9,548 nt of DNA from the NCBI GenBank assembly GCA_002478505.1, contig DLOP01000124.1:1-9548 (forward strand), given 5' to 3'. The stretch is from Lachnospiraceae bacterium UBA7481 (GTDB taxonomy: Bacteria; Bacillota; Clostridia; Lachnospirales; Lachnospiraceae). The position numbers and the translations under genes are program-made. The notes under the pieces are model-generated. The model had not been told where the DNA came from and did not search any database. It was given only the letters and a program-made list of their open reading frames with translations. Below are positions 1 through 5,871 of the stretch, piece after piece. Within the stretch, counting starts at the first letter, position 1; the number at the start of each line of letters is the position of its first letter.

Positions 1-1389
1 GGGAAACAGTGCCGCTGCGGTATCTGCCATGCTGTTTGTGATATTTTCCGTAGGTTCACCTCTGAAGGAAAGCAGATTGTTATTACTACAGACACCTATT
101 ATTCGGATGTGCAGATAGAGAAGATCCTAAAACACTTCAATATTACCGGAGCGAATAAAATTCTGGTGTCAAGTGAGCTTGGTACATCAAAGACACAGAA
201 GCTGTATGAGACGTTAACGAACGAGTATCCTCTAAAGAAGATATTACATATTGGAGACGATGAGCTGGCAGATGTGGAAAGAGCTGCGCAGTATGGTATT
301 GAAACATATCGTGTATATAGTGGTATGGATTTGTTTGGCGCCCTTGGCGGCTTGGGAATAGAAGATGACTTGGATACATTATCGGACAGAGTAAAGGCCG
401 GGATGTTTATTGCCGGTTTATTCAATAATCCATTTTGGTTTGAAGATGAGGAGCGTAAGCTGGCGGTAGATAACGCGTTTGGGATAGGGTATTTGTTCTG
501 CGCGCCTATGATAACGGATTTTCTTCTATGGATGAAGAAAAAGGCGGAGACGGAGGGGTATATGCAGATACTTTTCTGCGCCAGAGACGGATATCTTCCT
601 GAACGGTTATTCAAAGAGGTATCATCCTATACGAATCCAATCTATTTTCTCTCGTCCAGAACTGCGGTGATACGTGCCGGAATGAAAAATGAGCGGGATA
701 TCGAATATGTTGACAGCATGAAATACTTCGGCACACCGGAGGGATTTTTAAAGGCACGCTTTGGAATTATTGTAGATGATATCAATAGTATTGACCGTGA
801 GAAAGAGATTCTCCGAAAAGCAGAAGTTCAGCGGGAGTATTATAAAAAATATATAGAAAAACTGGATATTCAGGATTCCCCCATTGCCATGTTTGATTTT
901 GTCGCAAAGGGTACAACGCAGATGTACTTGCAGAAACTGTTTAGCAATCCTTTAAAAGGATTTTATTTTCTTCAGTTGGAGTCCGAATTCATGGCTGACA
1001 AAGGACTGGATATTGAGTCGTTTTATTCAGCTCAAGAAAAGGATACCAGTGCCATCTTTGAAAATTACTATATTCTCGAAACGATACTGACATCGCCTTG
1101 TCCACAGCTGGAGGAGTTTGATGCAAACGGAAATCCCGTATTTGCTGAGGAGACGCGCACCGATCAGGATATAAGGTGTTTTGAACAGGCGCAGCGCGGA
1201 ATTACAGCTTATTTTGAGGAATATCTGGCCATTTTGCCGGATGCAGCGAGAATAGAGAATAAAACGCTGGATGAAAAGCTGCTGGCTCTTGTAAATAAAA
1301 TTGTGATAAAGGACGAGGATTTTCTGGCGCTTACGGTAGAAGACCCATTCTTCGGAAGAATGACGGATATTAAGGATGTCATTGGCTGA
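1..1389 (+). CDS. HAD-like hydrolase of surface-polysaccharide loci, 5'-truncated by window edge
   Basis: The reading frame is open from base 1 to the TGA at 1387-1389, giving 462 visible residues; the true start lies upstream, so the in-frame GTG at 109 is only an internal codon. The visible part begins inside a HAD fold. KQIVITTDTYYSD (about 70-108) fits HAD motif II with its Thr, the Lys in LGTSKTQKLYE (about 181-213) fits motif III, and HIGDDELAD (about 247-273) fits the acidic motif IV. The N-terminal DxD nucleophile motif would be off-window. A second region follows, with FGIGYLF.AP and ILFCARDGYLPERLF (about 478-615) and LSSRTAV; this is the arrangement of large HAD-like proteins found beside glycosyltransferases in capsule and teichoic-acid clusters. 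The substrate is unknown. It precedes, with an 886-bp gap, an operon for an activated polyol, which fits a cell-envelope polymer locus. Family call is fairly sure; biochemical role is not. Confidence 0.75.
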   Translation, partial: GKQCRCGICHAVCDIFRRFTSEGKQIVITTDTYYSDVQIEKILKHFNITGANKILVSSELGTSKTQKLYETLTNEYPLKKILHIGDDELADVERAAQYGIETYRVYSGMDLFGALGGLGIEDDLDTLSDRVKAGMFIAGLFNNPFWFEDEERKLAVDNAFGIGYLFCAPMITDFLLWMKKKAETEGYMQILFCARDGYLPERLFKEVSSYTNPIYFLSSRTAVIRAGMKNERDIEYVDSMKYFGTPEGFLKARFGIIVDDINSIDREKEILRKAEVQREYYKKYIEKLDIQDSPIAMFDFVAKGTTQMYLQKLFSNPLKGFYFLQLESEFMADKGLDIESFYSAQEKDTSAIFENYYILETILTSPCPQLEEFDANGNPVFAEETRTDQDIRCFEQAQRGITAYFEEYLAILPDAARIENKTLDEKLLALVNKIVIKDEDFLALTVEDPFFGRMTDIKDVIG

Positions 1390-1426
1390 TAGTTTAGTAT
1401 GTATTTATGTTTCTGCTTAAATTCTC

Positions 1427-1455
1427 TTGTTAAATTTTAAAATTGGTGATATGAT
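1427..1455 (+). promoter_or_regulatory. Candidate sigma-A promoter with extended -10
   Basis: TTGTTA at 1427-1432 and TATGAT at 1450-1455 are separated by exactly 17 bp. TGA directly precedes the -10 box, giving a TGN-extended -10. Transcription would begin near 1461-1463. It lies between the HAD-like gene and the Rpn-like fragment, so it could drive the latter or a short RNA. This is a sequence match only. Confidence 0.55.
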
Positions 1456-1461
1456 ACCATC

Positions 1462-1545
1462 AAGCAAGAGAGATGATATTATAATTCTTATCTGAAATGT
1501 TCTAAATGATCTAAAAGTTCTTGCTTAAAACCCATTTTTATTTTT
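1462..1545 (+). other. Possible structured short leader or small RNA
   Basis: AAGCAAGA at 1462-1469, right at the predicted start of the 1427-1455 promoter, is the exact reverse complement of TCTTGCTT at 1519-1526. A T-rich tail (ATTTTTATTTTTG, 1533-1545) follows after a 6-7 nt gap. The predicted transcript would have its two ends paired and about 49 nt of A/T-rich sequence between. The T-run does not abut the stem, so this is not a standard terminator. Nothing here matches an RNA family I recognise. Confidence 0.2.
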
Positions 1546-1575
1546 GATATTGTATAAGCAGGAACAATAAGAAAG

Positions 1576-2010
1576 ATGATCAACTATTCTATATGCTTCC
1601 TGCGTCACAAAGGAATTCATACTGATTATCTGGCGGAGGGAAACAGTTACTGCTCTGACAGGGAGATCGTACATACGGAGGCGTTGGTCAGGATGATCAT
1701 GGCATTGAGCGGGGATCAGGATCTTGATAATGTAGAAAAGATATTGAAAGACATCAATGTTGAAAAGGAGGAGAACATAAAAGTGTGTGAATTGTTTGAT
1801 CAATATGTGAGAAAAGGCAGGCAGGAGGGCAGGCAGGAAGGCAGGCAAGAGGGCAGGCAGGAAGGCATGCGTTTCCTGATCATGGATAATCTCGAAGAGG
1901 GAAAAACGGAAGAGATCATTATAAAAAAATTGATGAGGGGTTTCTCACTGGGACAGGATGAGGCTAAACACTATTATGATCAGTGTACCTTGGAAATGGC
2001 AGCAGATTGA
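1576..2010 (+). CDS. Orphan C-terminal fragment of an Rpn-family (PD-(D/E)XK) nuclease, 144 aa
   Basis: Full-length Rpn (YhgA-like, 'putative transposase') proteins are usually around 300 aa, with an N-terminal PD-(D/E)XK nuclease domain and a C-terminal linker carrying GRQEG-like repeats. Here only the latter part is visible: a helical segment with ALVRMIMALSGD (about residues 36-47), then NIKVCELFDQYVRKG (about 67-81), four GRQE repeats (81-96), and a C-terminal helical tail. No nuclease catalytic residues are present. An in-frame TAA at 1555-1557 lies just before the ATG, so the frame cannot extend further upstream. The ribosome site is weak (AGGAA at 1560-1564). It may be a decayed remnant left by loss of the 5' half. 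It could also be an expressed stand-alone protein; in E. coli, Rpn genes are reported to make a short C-terminal product from an internal start that inhibits the full toxic nuclease. The context, a repeat-rich gap, favours a remnant. Confidence 0.6.
   Translation: MINYSICFLRHKGIHTDYLAEGNSYCSDREIVHTEALVRMIMALSGDQDLDNVEKILKDINVEKEENIKVCELFDQYVRKGRQEGRQEGRQEGRQEGMRFLIMDNLEEGKTEEIIIKKLMRGFSLGQDEAKHYYDQCTLEMAAD
1816..1863 (+). repeat. Four 12-bp tandem repeats encoding GRQE
   Basis: Units of the form GGCAGGCAGGAR occur at 1816, 1828, 1840 and 1852, with only third-base changes (GAG/GAA, and CAG to CAA in unit three). They encode GRQEGRQEGRQEGRQE, residues 81-96 of the Rpn-like protein. Because units are multiples of 3, copy-number changes by slippage would keep the frame and alter only linker length. 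Such repeats are typical of this family. Confidence 0.9.
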
Positions 2011-2110
2011 TATAATAGCGGTATCAGGTGGCGATGTCCGGCAAAAGGTTTTGAGACGACGTTCATTTTGAGGCTTTCTCTGCAATCAAAGTGTCGAAAG
2101 CGTCCAACTC

Positions 2111-2139
2111 TTGTTATATTAGGGATGTTATGGTAAAAT
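2111..2139 (+). promoter_or_regulatory. Candidate promoter of the polyol operon
   Basis: TTGTTA at 2111-2116 and TAAAAT at 2134-2139 have a 17-bp spacer, with TGG before the -10 (extended -10). It points toward the epimerase gene at 2276. The -10 region is part of a 14-bp sequence repeated exactly at 2202-2215, so a second, -35-less extended -10 (TGGTAAAAT, 2205-2213) lies closer to the gene. Either or both could be used. Upstream, 2011-2110 shows nothing I can support beyond an isolated TATAAT at 2011-2016 without a well-spaced -35. Confidence 0.5.
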
Positions 2140-2215
2140 AAGCGCAAGCGCTTATTACAAATTGCTTCGCAATTTGAATTATGCGCAAAAAGCGTGCGCG
2201 ATTATGGTAAAATAA
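2128..2215. repeat. 14-bp direct repeats flanking a 60-bp palindromic insert
   Basis: TTATGGTAAAATAA occurs at 2128-2141 and again, identical, at 2202-2215. The 60 bp between (2142-2201) is rich in inverted repeats. A long imperfect hairpin spans 2148-2186 (18-nt arms, 15 paired, TTC loop, core CAAATTGC/GCAATTTG), and the outer ends GCGCAAGCGCTT (2142-2153) and AAGCGTGCGC (2190-2199) are themselves roughly inverted. An alternative hairpin is AATAAGCGC/GCGCTTATT (2137-2156, 2-nt loop), which cannot form together with the long one. The arrangement resembles a small REP- or MITE-like insertion with target duplication, but no encoded function or known family can be assigned. Confidence 0.65.
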
Positions 2216-2275
2216 CAGCACAGCAATCACTTTATTTTAGAAATATATAATCAAAAACAGGGAGAATACCTAAAG

Positions 2276-2938
2276 ATGAATTTTAAATTAACAGCCTCAA
2301 TGATGTGTGCTAATTATGGCTGTCTGGAAAAAGAAGTAAGGGCTCTGGAAGAAGGCGGGATCGATTCCTTTCATATTGATATTATGGATGGTCGGTTTGT
2401 GCCCAATTTCGCAATGTCTTACAATGATATGCAGTATATTGCGTCTGCTACAAAGAAGCCGCTGGATGTTCATCTGATGATAGAGCATCCCAATTCCAAT
2501 ATTCAGCTTTTCTTAGGTGCGCTGCGTAAGGGAGATACGGTTTATATTCATCCGGAAGCAGAATATCATGCTTCTACTACTCTCCAAAAGATCATTAATG
2601 CTGGAATGATCCCGGGAATCGCCATCAATCCGGGAACTAGTGTGGAATATATTATGGAGATGCTGCGCATCGTAGGAAAGGTGCTCGTCATGACGGTGAA
2701 TCCCGGCAATGCCGGTCAGATGTATCTTCCCTATATGGGGAAAAAGATCGATAAGCTTTTGGAGATTAAACAGGAGATGCAATTTGAACTGTTTTGGGAT
2801 GGCGCCTGCAGCGCGGATAAGATCCGGGAGTTCGCTCCTAAGGGAATGGATGGCTTTGTGCTGGGAACAACGCTTCTTTTTGGGAAGGGTAGATCCTATG
2901 GAGACGTTTTAAAGGGAATAAGGGAGTTGAAATTCTGA
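2276..2938 (+). CDS. Ribulose-phosphate 3-epimerase-like protein (diverged)
   Basis: A 220-aa TIM-barrel protein of the ribulose-phosphate 3-epimerase family, which interconverts D-ribulose 5-phosphate and D-xylulose 5-phosphate in the cytoplasm. Metal ligands are visible: H33 and D35 in FHIDIMDG, H66 in LDVHLMIEHP, and D175 in ELFWDGA. The MTVNPGNAGQ loop (139-148) matches the family's MTVNPGFGGQ. It departs from housekeeping enzymes: the usual SILSAD near the N-terminus reads SMMCAN, and the usual VDGG reads WDGA. The start ATG follows AGGGAG at 2259-2264 with 11-nt spacing. Its TGA (2936-2938) overlaps the ATG of the next gene by one base, so translation is probably coupled. In this operon it most likely supplies or redirects a pentulose phosphate for CDP-polyol synthesis. 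Another 3-epimerase substrate, such as a ketohexose 6-phosphate, cannot be excluded. Confidence 0.85.
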   Translation: MNFKLTASMMCANYGCLEKEVRALEEGGIDSFHIDIMDGRFVPNFAMSYNDMQYIASATKKPLDVHLMIEHPNSNIQLFLGALRKGDTVYIHPEAEYHASTTLQKIINAGMIPGIAINPGTSVEYIMEMLRIVGKVLVMTVNPGNAGQMYLPYMGKKIDKLLEIKQEMQFELFWDGACSADKIREFAPKGMDGFVLGTTLLFGKGRSYGDVLKGIRELKF

Positions 2939-3633
2939 TGAATATCGCATTGATTTTATCCGGCGGTACAGGTACAAGGATGGGGACGGATATCCCCAAA
3001 CAGTATATCGGAGTAGATGGCAGACCTATCATTTCTTATGTTTTGGATACTTTTGAAACGCATGAGATGATAGAGCGGATCCAGATCGTGGCGGATGAGG
3101 GCTGGCATGATCTGATATCGCAATATGCGGGAAAGAAGCTGGCGGGATTTTCCAGACCCGGAGCGAACCGGCAGTGTTCCATTTTAAATGGTTTGGCGGA
3201 CATTCTGGCATATGCCGATCCGGAAGACCATGTGATCATACAGGATGCTGCAAGACCGTTGGTGGGCAGCACGACGATTACGGAGATTCTCAAGACGTTA
3301 GATCATCACGAGGCAGTTACGCCGATTCTTCCATTGAAAGATACAATATATCTATATGAAAACGGTATATTTACCGGAACTGCCGAACGGGCAAAGCTTG
3401 CTGCCGGACAGGCTCCGGAAGGCTTTTTGCTTGGTCGGTATTACGAGGCGGTAAAGGGATTGCTGCCGGACAGGATACTGTATATTACCGGCTCTTTGCA
3501 GGCTGCATTGGAAGCGGGGATGGACGCGGTGCCGATTCCGGGGGATGAGGGGAACTTTAAGATCACGACCATGGCGGATCTGGAAAAATTTCGGCAGATC
3601 ATACAGCAGAGAGTTAGCAGTAAGAGTTTATAA
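2938..3633 (+). CDS. IspD/TarI-family cytidylyltransferase
   Basis: A 231-aa nucleotidyltransferase that transfers CMP from CTP to a sugar-alcohol phosphate. The CTP-binding signature GGTGTRMGTDIPKQY (residues 9-23) holds the conserved R14 and K21. Also visible are NRQCSILNGL (77-86), QDAARP (102-107), PLKDTI (132-137), ERAKLAAGQAPEGF (150-163) and GDEGNFKITT (202-211), in the family's order. Length is normal. Both IspD (methylerythritol phosphate, isoprenoid pathway) and TarI (ribitol 5-phosphate, wall teichoic acid) belong here. The neighbours, an epimerase overlapping by 1 bp and a polyol-phosphate dehydrogenase 15 bp downstream, argue for a TarI-like role making a CDP-pentitol rather than isoprenoid synthesis. 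AGGGAG at 2921-2926 serves as ribosome site. Confidence 0.82.
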   Translation: MNIALILSGGTGTRMGTDIPKQYIGVDGRPIISYVLDTFETHEMIERIQIVADEGWHDLISQYAGKKLAGFSRPGANRQCSILNGLADILAYADPEDHVIIQDAARPLVGSTTITEILKTLDHHEAVTPILPLKDTIYLYENGIFTGTAERAKLAAGQAPEGFLLGRYYEAVKGLLPDRILYITGSLQAALEAGMDAVPIPGDEGNFKITTMADLEKFRQIIQQRVSSKSL

Positions 3634-3634
3634 T

Positions 3635-3651
3635 AGGAGAGAATGTAGTTG
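3635..3651 (+). promoter_or_regulatory. Ribosome site fixing a TTG start
   Basis: AGGAGAG at 3635-3641 is followed after 7 nt by TTG at 3649, the start of the dehydrogenase. The protein then reads MKAYVLRD, the expected N-terminus of this enzyme family. The closer ATG at 3643 is followed at once by TAG and encodes nothing. Confidence 0.75.
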
Positions 3652-4929
3652 AAGGCTTATGTATTAAGGGATATCGGCAGTTTTGGGATAGAAGAAGTGG
3701 ATCAGCCCGTCCCCGGACCGGATGAAGTGATCGTTCAGGTAAAAGCGGCGGGGATCTGCGGCTCTGATATTCCCCGTATTTATTATCATGGTACATATTC
3801 TTATCCACTGATACCGGGACATGAGTATTCCGGTGTCGTAGTGGAGGCCGAGAGTGCCGCAGCGAAGGAAGCATATGTTTCGGCTGATTCCTGCAATGCA
3901 GGGGGAGGCAGATGCGGCAGTCCGGCTGCTTCGTGGATTGGGAAGAGAGTAGGGGTATTTCCGCTGATTCCCTGTAGAAAATGTCTGCCCTGCAGACAGC
4001 AACGATATGAGATGTGCAGGAATTATAGTTATCTTGGCTCAAGAAGGGATGGAGGCTTTGCAGAGTATGTCAGTGTGCCGGTGTGGAATCTGATCGAGCT
4101 TCCGGAGGAAGTGACTTTTGAACAGGCAGCCATGATGGAACCCATGGCGGTGGCGGTGCATGCTATGCGGAAAGCTTTGCAGACGGAGAAGACTATAAAT
4201 TGCGATCCGGAAATGAAAGGGAACCGGCTGGCAGTTAGGAAACAGCAGGCAGAAAACGAAAAGTTAAATGCAAGCTTAAGAATCGCTGTGTGCGGCTTAG
4301 GAACGATTGGACTGTTTCTTTTAATGTTTTTAAAAGAAGCAGGATATGAAGATATCCTTGTCATCGGCAATAAAGACATCCAAAAAGAAAAAGCGTTTGT
4401 GCTGGGTATTTCTGAGGGGCAGTTCTATGACAACAGAGACGGTGGGGTGGATGCATGGCTGGAACAATGCGCCCAGGAAAAGGGAATTGACGTTTTCTTT
4501 GAATGTGTCGGCACGAATGAAACAGTGAATCTGGCAGTCAACCATACAGCCCCCGGCGGCAGAGTCATGCTGGTCGGCAATCCGGCCTCGGACATGATAC
4601 TGGATCGGCAGATCTACTGGAAGATTTTAAGAAATCAGCTGACGCTTTTCGGTACATGGAATTCTTCATTTAGCAACCCCTTTTATGACAAAGGAGTTGA
4701 TCGCCGGCAGTCAGCCGAAACATTGTCATATGATGATTGTGGCGACCATGCACCGGGAGATGACTGGCAGTATGTTTTGGACCGGCTTGCGGCAGGAAGG
4801 GTGCATCCGGAACAGATGATTACGCACCGCTATGACTTTGACGGTTTGATCAATGGATTTGAATTGATGCGAGGAAAAACAGAGGAATATCTAAAGGTCA
4901 TGTTACAAACAGAATCATCTGTAACATAG
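3649..4929 (+). CDS. Zinc-dependent polyol-phosphate dehydrogenase (GatD/TarJ-like, loop-expanded)
   Basis: A 426-aa medium-chain dehydrogenase/reductase. Catalytic zinc ligands are C37 (GICGSD), H58-E59 (GHEY) and probably E164 (MEPMA). Structural zinc cysteines are C109, C112, C115 and C123. The nucleotide-binding loop is GLGTIG (216-221). SRRDGGFAEY (131-140) and KILRNQLTLFGTW (325-337) strongly recall galactitol-1-phosphate 5-dehydrogenase (GatD); TarJ, which reduces ribulose 5-phosphate to ribitol 5-phosphate, is in the same superfamily. GatD-type enzymes are about 350 aa; the excess lies in three apparent insertions, near residues 68-96, 177-208 and 345-371. In this operon the likely direction is reduction of a ketose phosphate to the polyol phosphate used by the cytidylyltransferase just upstream. 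Cofactor and exact substrate are not readable from the sequence. Confidence 0.8.
   Translation: MKAYVLRDIGSFGIEEVDQPVPGPDEVIVQVKAAGICGSDIPRIYYHGTYSYPLIPGHEYSGVVVEAESAAAKEAYVSADSCNAGGGRCGSPAASWIGKRVGVFPLIPCRKCLPCRQQRYEMCRNYSYLGSRRDGGFAEYVSVPVWNLIELPEEVTFEQAAMMEPMAVAVHAMRKALQTEKTINCDPEMKGNRLAVRKQQAENEKLNASLRIAVCGLGTIGLFLLMFLKEAGYEDILVIGNKDIQKEKAFVLGISEGQFYDNRDGGVDAWLEQCAQEKGIDVFFECVGTNETVNLAVNHTAPGGRVMLVGNPASDMILDRQIYWKILRNQLTLFGTWNSSFSNPFYDKGVDRRQSAETLSYDDCGDHAPGDDWQYVLDRLAAGRVHPEQMITHRYDFDGLINGFELMRGKTEEYLKVMLQTESSVT
4900..4927 (+). other. Inverted repeat at the operon 3' end
   Basis: ATGTTACA (4900-4907) and TGTAACAT (4920-4927) are perfect inverted repeats around a 12-nt loop, with the right arm sharing its last T with the dehydrogenase TAG stop (4927-4929). 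No T-run follows, so it is not a standard intrinsic terminator; it may protect the 3' end of the mRNA or be a protein site. Confidence 0.4.
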
Positions 4930-4987
4930 GGGAAATGAAACAGGATGTCCGACGGATGATACAATATTGATTCGGAATACATTTTAC

Positions 4988-5016
4988 TTGCATGGAAAGA
5001 GATGTTTTGGTATATT
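4988..5016 (+). promoter_or_regulatory. Candidate promoter of the histidine phosphatase gene
   Basis: TTGCAT at 4988-4993 and TATATT at 5011-5016 are 17 bp apart, and TGG precedes the -10 (extended -10). Transcription would start near 5023 and give a leader of about 140 nt holding two inverted repeats before the gene at 5161. Confidence 0.5.
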
Positions 5017-5035
5017 AATTTTAAGAAAAGTGCAA

Positions 5036-5067
5036 AGGCAATTGCGGATGCAGTTTCGCAATTGCCT
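5036..5067 (+). other. Strong hairpin in the phosphatase leader
   Basis: AGGCAATTGCG (5036-5046) and CGCAATTGCCT (5057-5067) form a perfect 11-bp stem with a 10-nt loop. No T-tract follows, so it is probably not a terminator. It lies just after the predicted start of the 4988-5016 promoter and could affect mRNA stability or be an operator. Confidence 0.5.
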
Positions 5068-5083
5068 ATATTATTGAAAAAGT

Positions 5084-5096
5084 TCTGACAGTCAGA
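5084..5096. repeat. 13-bp inverted repeat, possible operator
   Basis: TCTGAC (5084-5089), a single A, then GTCAGA (5091-5096). A near-palindrome this compact suits a dimeric regulator more than an RNA hairpin. No regulator family can be named. Confidence 0.3.
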
Positions 5097-5160
5097 CCGT
5101 TGTGGAAGCCGGATTTAATAGGGCGGACCGACGGAAGATTAAGAAAGGTATGGCGATTTT

Positions 5161-5814
5161 ATGAGGTTATATATTATCCGTCATGGGGTGACCGCATGGA
5201 ATAAAGCAAAGCGTATGCAGGGACAGACGGATATACCGCTGGCGGAGGAAGGGATAGAGCTGGCGGTGAGGACGGGCGAAGGAATGGCGGATGTTCCGAT
5301 TGACGTTGTGATCTCAAGTCCGCTGATCAGAGCGGTGGAGACGGCAAAGGGCGTTCTGAGAGGCAGGGATCTCTCCGGGGCGAAGCGGAATGGGAACATA
5401 CCGGAGATACCGGTCATTACGGATGATAGGATTCAGGAGATTTCTTTTGGCGAATGGGAAGGGGAATGCGTTCTGGACAGTAATGTGCTACCGGAAGGTT
5501 ATTTAGAGCAGTTTTTTCATGATCCGCTGCACATTCCGCAGCCTCCCGGAGGGGAGACGTTTTTGCAGGTCAGGGAACGAACGGGGGCATTTTTGCGGGA
5601 GTTATCTTCACGTAGTGATTATGCGGAAAAAAGTGTCCTGATCTCAACGCATGGAGCTGCCGGAAGATGCCTGTTGTCGCATTTTTTTGAAGACGGCGAG
5701 GTAAATATCTGGCGGACAGGGGTGCCGGCGAACTGTTCCGTTTCCATTGTGGAGATCAGGGATGGGATAGGAACTGTCATTGAGCTTGATAAAATATATG
5801 CTCCTTTGAGATAA
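5161..5814 (+). CDS. Histidine phosphatase (phosphoglycerate mutase-like) family protein
   Basis: A 217-aa cytoplasmic protein of the two-histidine phosphatase fold. The catalytic RHG (R7-H8-G9) is in YIIRHGVTAWN, followed by QGQTDIPLAEEG. ISSPLIRAVETA (51-62) supplies the second conserved Arg (R57), EISFGEWEG (93-101) the acidic residues, and STHGAAGRCLL (162-172) the second catalytic His, H164. The lack of the longer features of glycolytic mutases and the FGEWEG motif suggest a broad or small-metabolite phosphatase, such as the alpha-ribazole phosphatase type, but the substrate cannot be assigned and no cobalamin genes are nearby. The start ATG is 12 nt after AGAAAGG (5142-5148); an earlier ATG at 5150 ends after four codons. 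It has its own promoter and a 231-bp gap from the polyol operon, so it is probably independent. Confidence 0.85.
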   Translation: MRLYIIRHGVTAWNKAKRMQGQTDIPLAEEGIELAVRTGEGMADVPIDVVISSPLIRAVETAKGVLRGRDLSGAKRNGNIPEIPVITDDRIQEISFGEWEGECVLDSNVLPEGYLEQFFHDPLHIPQPPGGETFLQVRERTGAFLRELSSRSDYAEKSVLISTHGAAGRCLLSHFFEDGEVNIWRTGVPANCSVSIVEIRDGIGTVIELDKIYAPLR

Positions 5815-5834
5815 ATATCCGTCTGTTTATGAAA

Positions 5835-5853
5835 TATGTAAAAGGTTTACATA
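5835..5853. promoter_or_regulatory. Palindromic operator-like site upstream of the cyclase gene
   Basis: TATGTAAA (5835-5842) and TTTACATA (5846-5853) are perfect 8-bp arms around AGG. The right arm contains TTTACA (5846-5851), a reasonable -35 box; a poor -10 (GAATAT, 5869-5874) lies 17 bp on. A regulator binding here could block transcription of the GGDEF gene at 5942. No regulator is identified. Confidence 0.35.
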
Positions 5854-5871
5854 ACTTGGATTACAGAAGAA

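Noticed and set aside
99..614. 171-codon minus-strand frame
   Set aside because: It mirrors the HAD-like gene, is Ser-rich as expected of a shadow frame, and has no recognisable domain.
1816..1863. CRISPR or minisatellite array
   Set aside because: The units are contiguous 12-mers without spacers and encode the GRQE linker of an Rpn-like protein.
2011..2110. Promoter at TATAAT 2011-2016 and weak GCTTTC/GAAAGC pairing further on
   Set aside because: The best -35 (TTGGAA, 1990-1995) is only 15 bp away, and the pairing is short with a long loop.
2938..3633. Housekeeping ispD of the isoprenoid pathway
   Set aside because: Sequence alone allows it, but operon partners are polyol-phosphate enzymes and no isoprenoid gene is adjacent, so a TarI-like role is preferred.
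3614..4042. 142-codon frame on the minus strand
   Set aside because: It is antisense to the end of the cytidylyltransferase and the start of the dehydrogenase, both clearly coding, and its product resembles nothing.
5036..5067. Intrinsic terminator of the polyol operon
   Set aside because: The stem is strong, but no T-tract follows, and a good promoter lies between the operon and the hairpin.
5150..5164. Alternative start ATG of the phosphatase
   Set aside because: This ATG is in another frame and stops after four codons (TGA at 5162-5164); the ATG at 5161 gives the canonical MRLYIIRHG.
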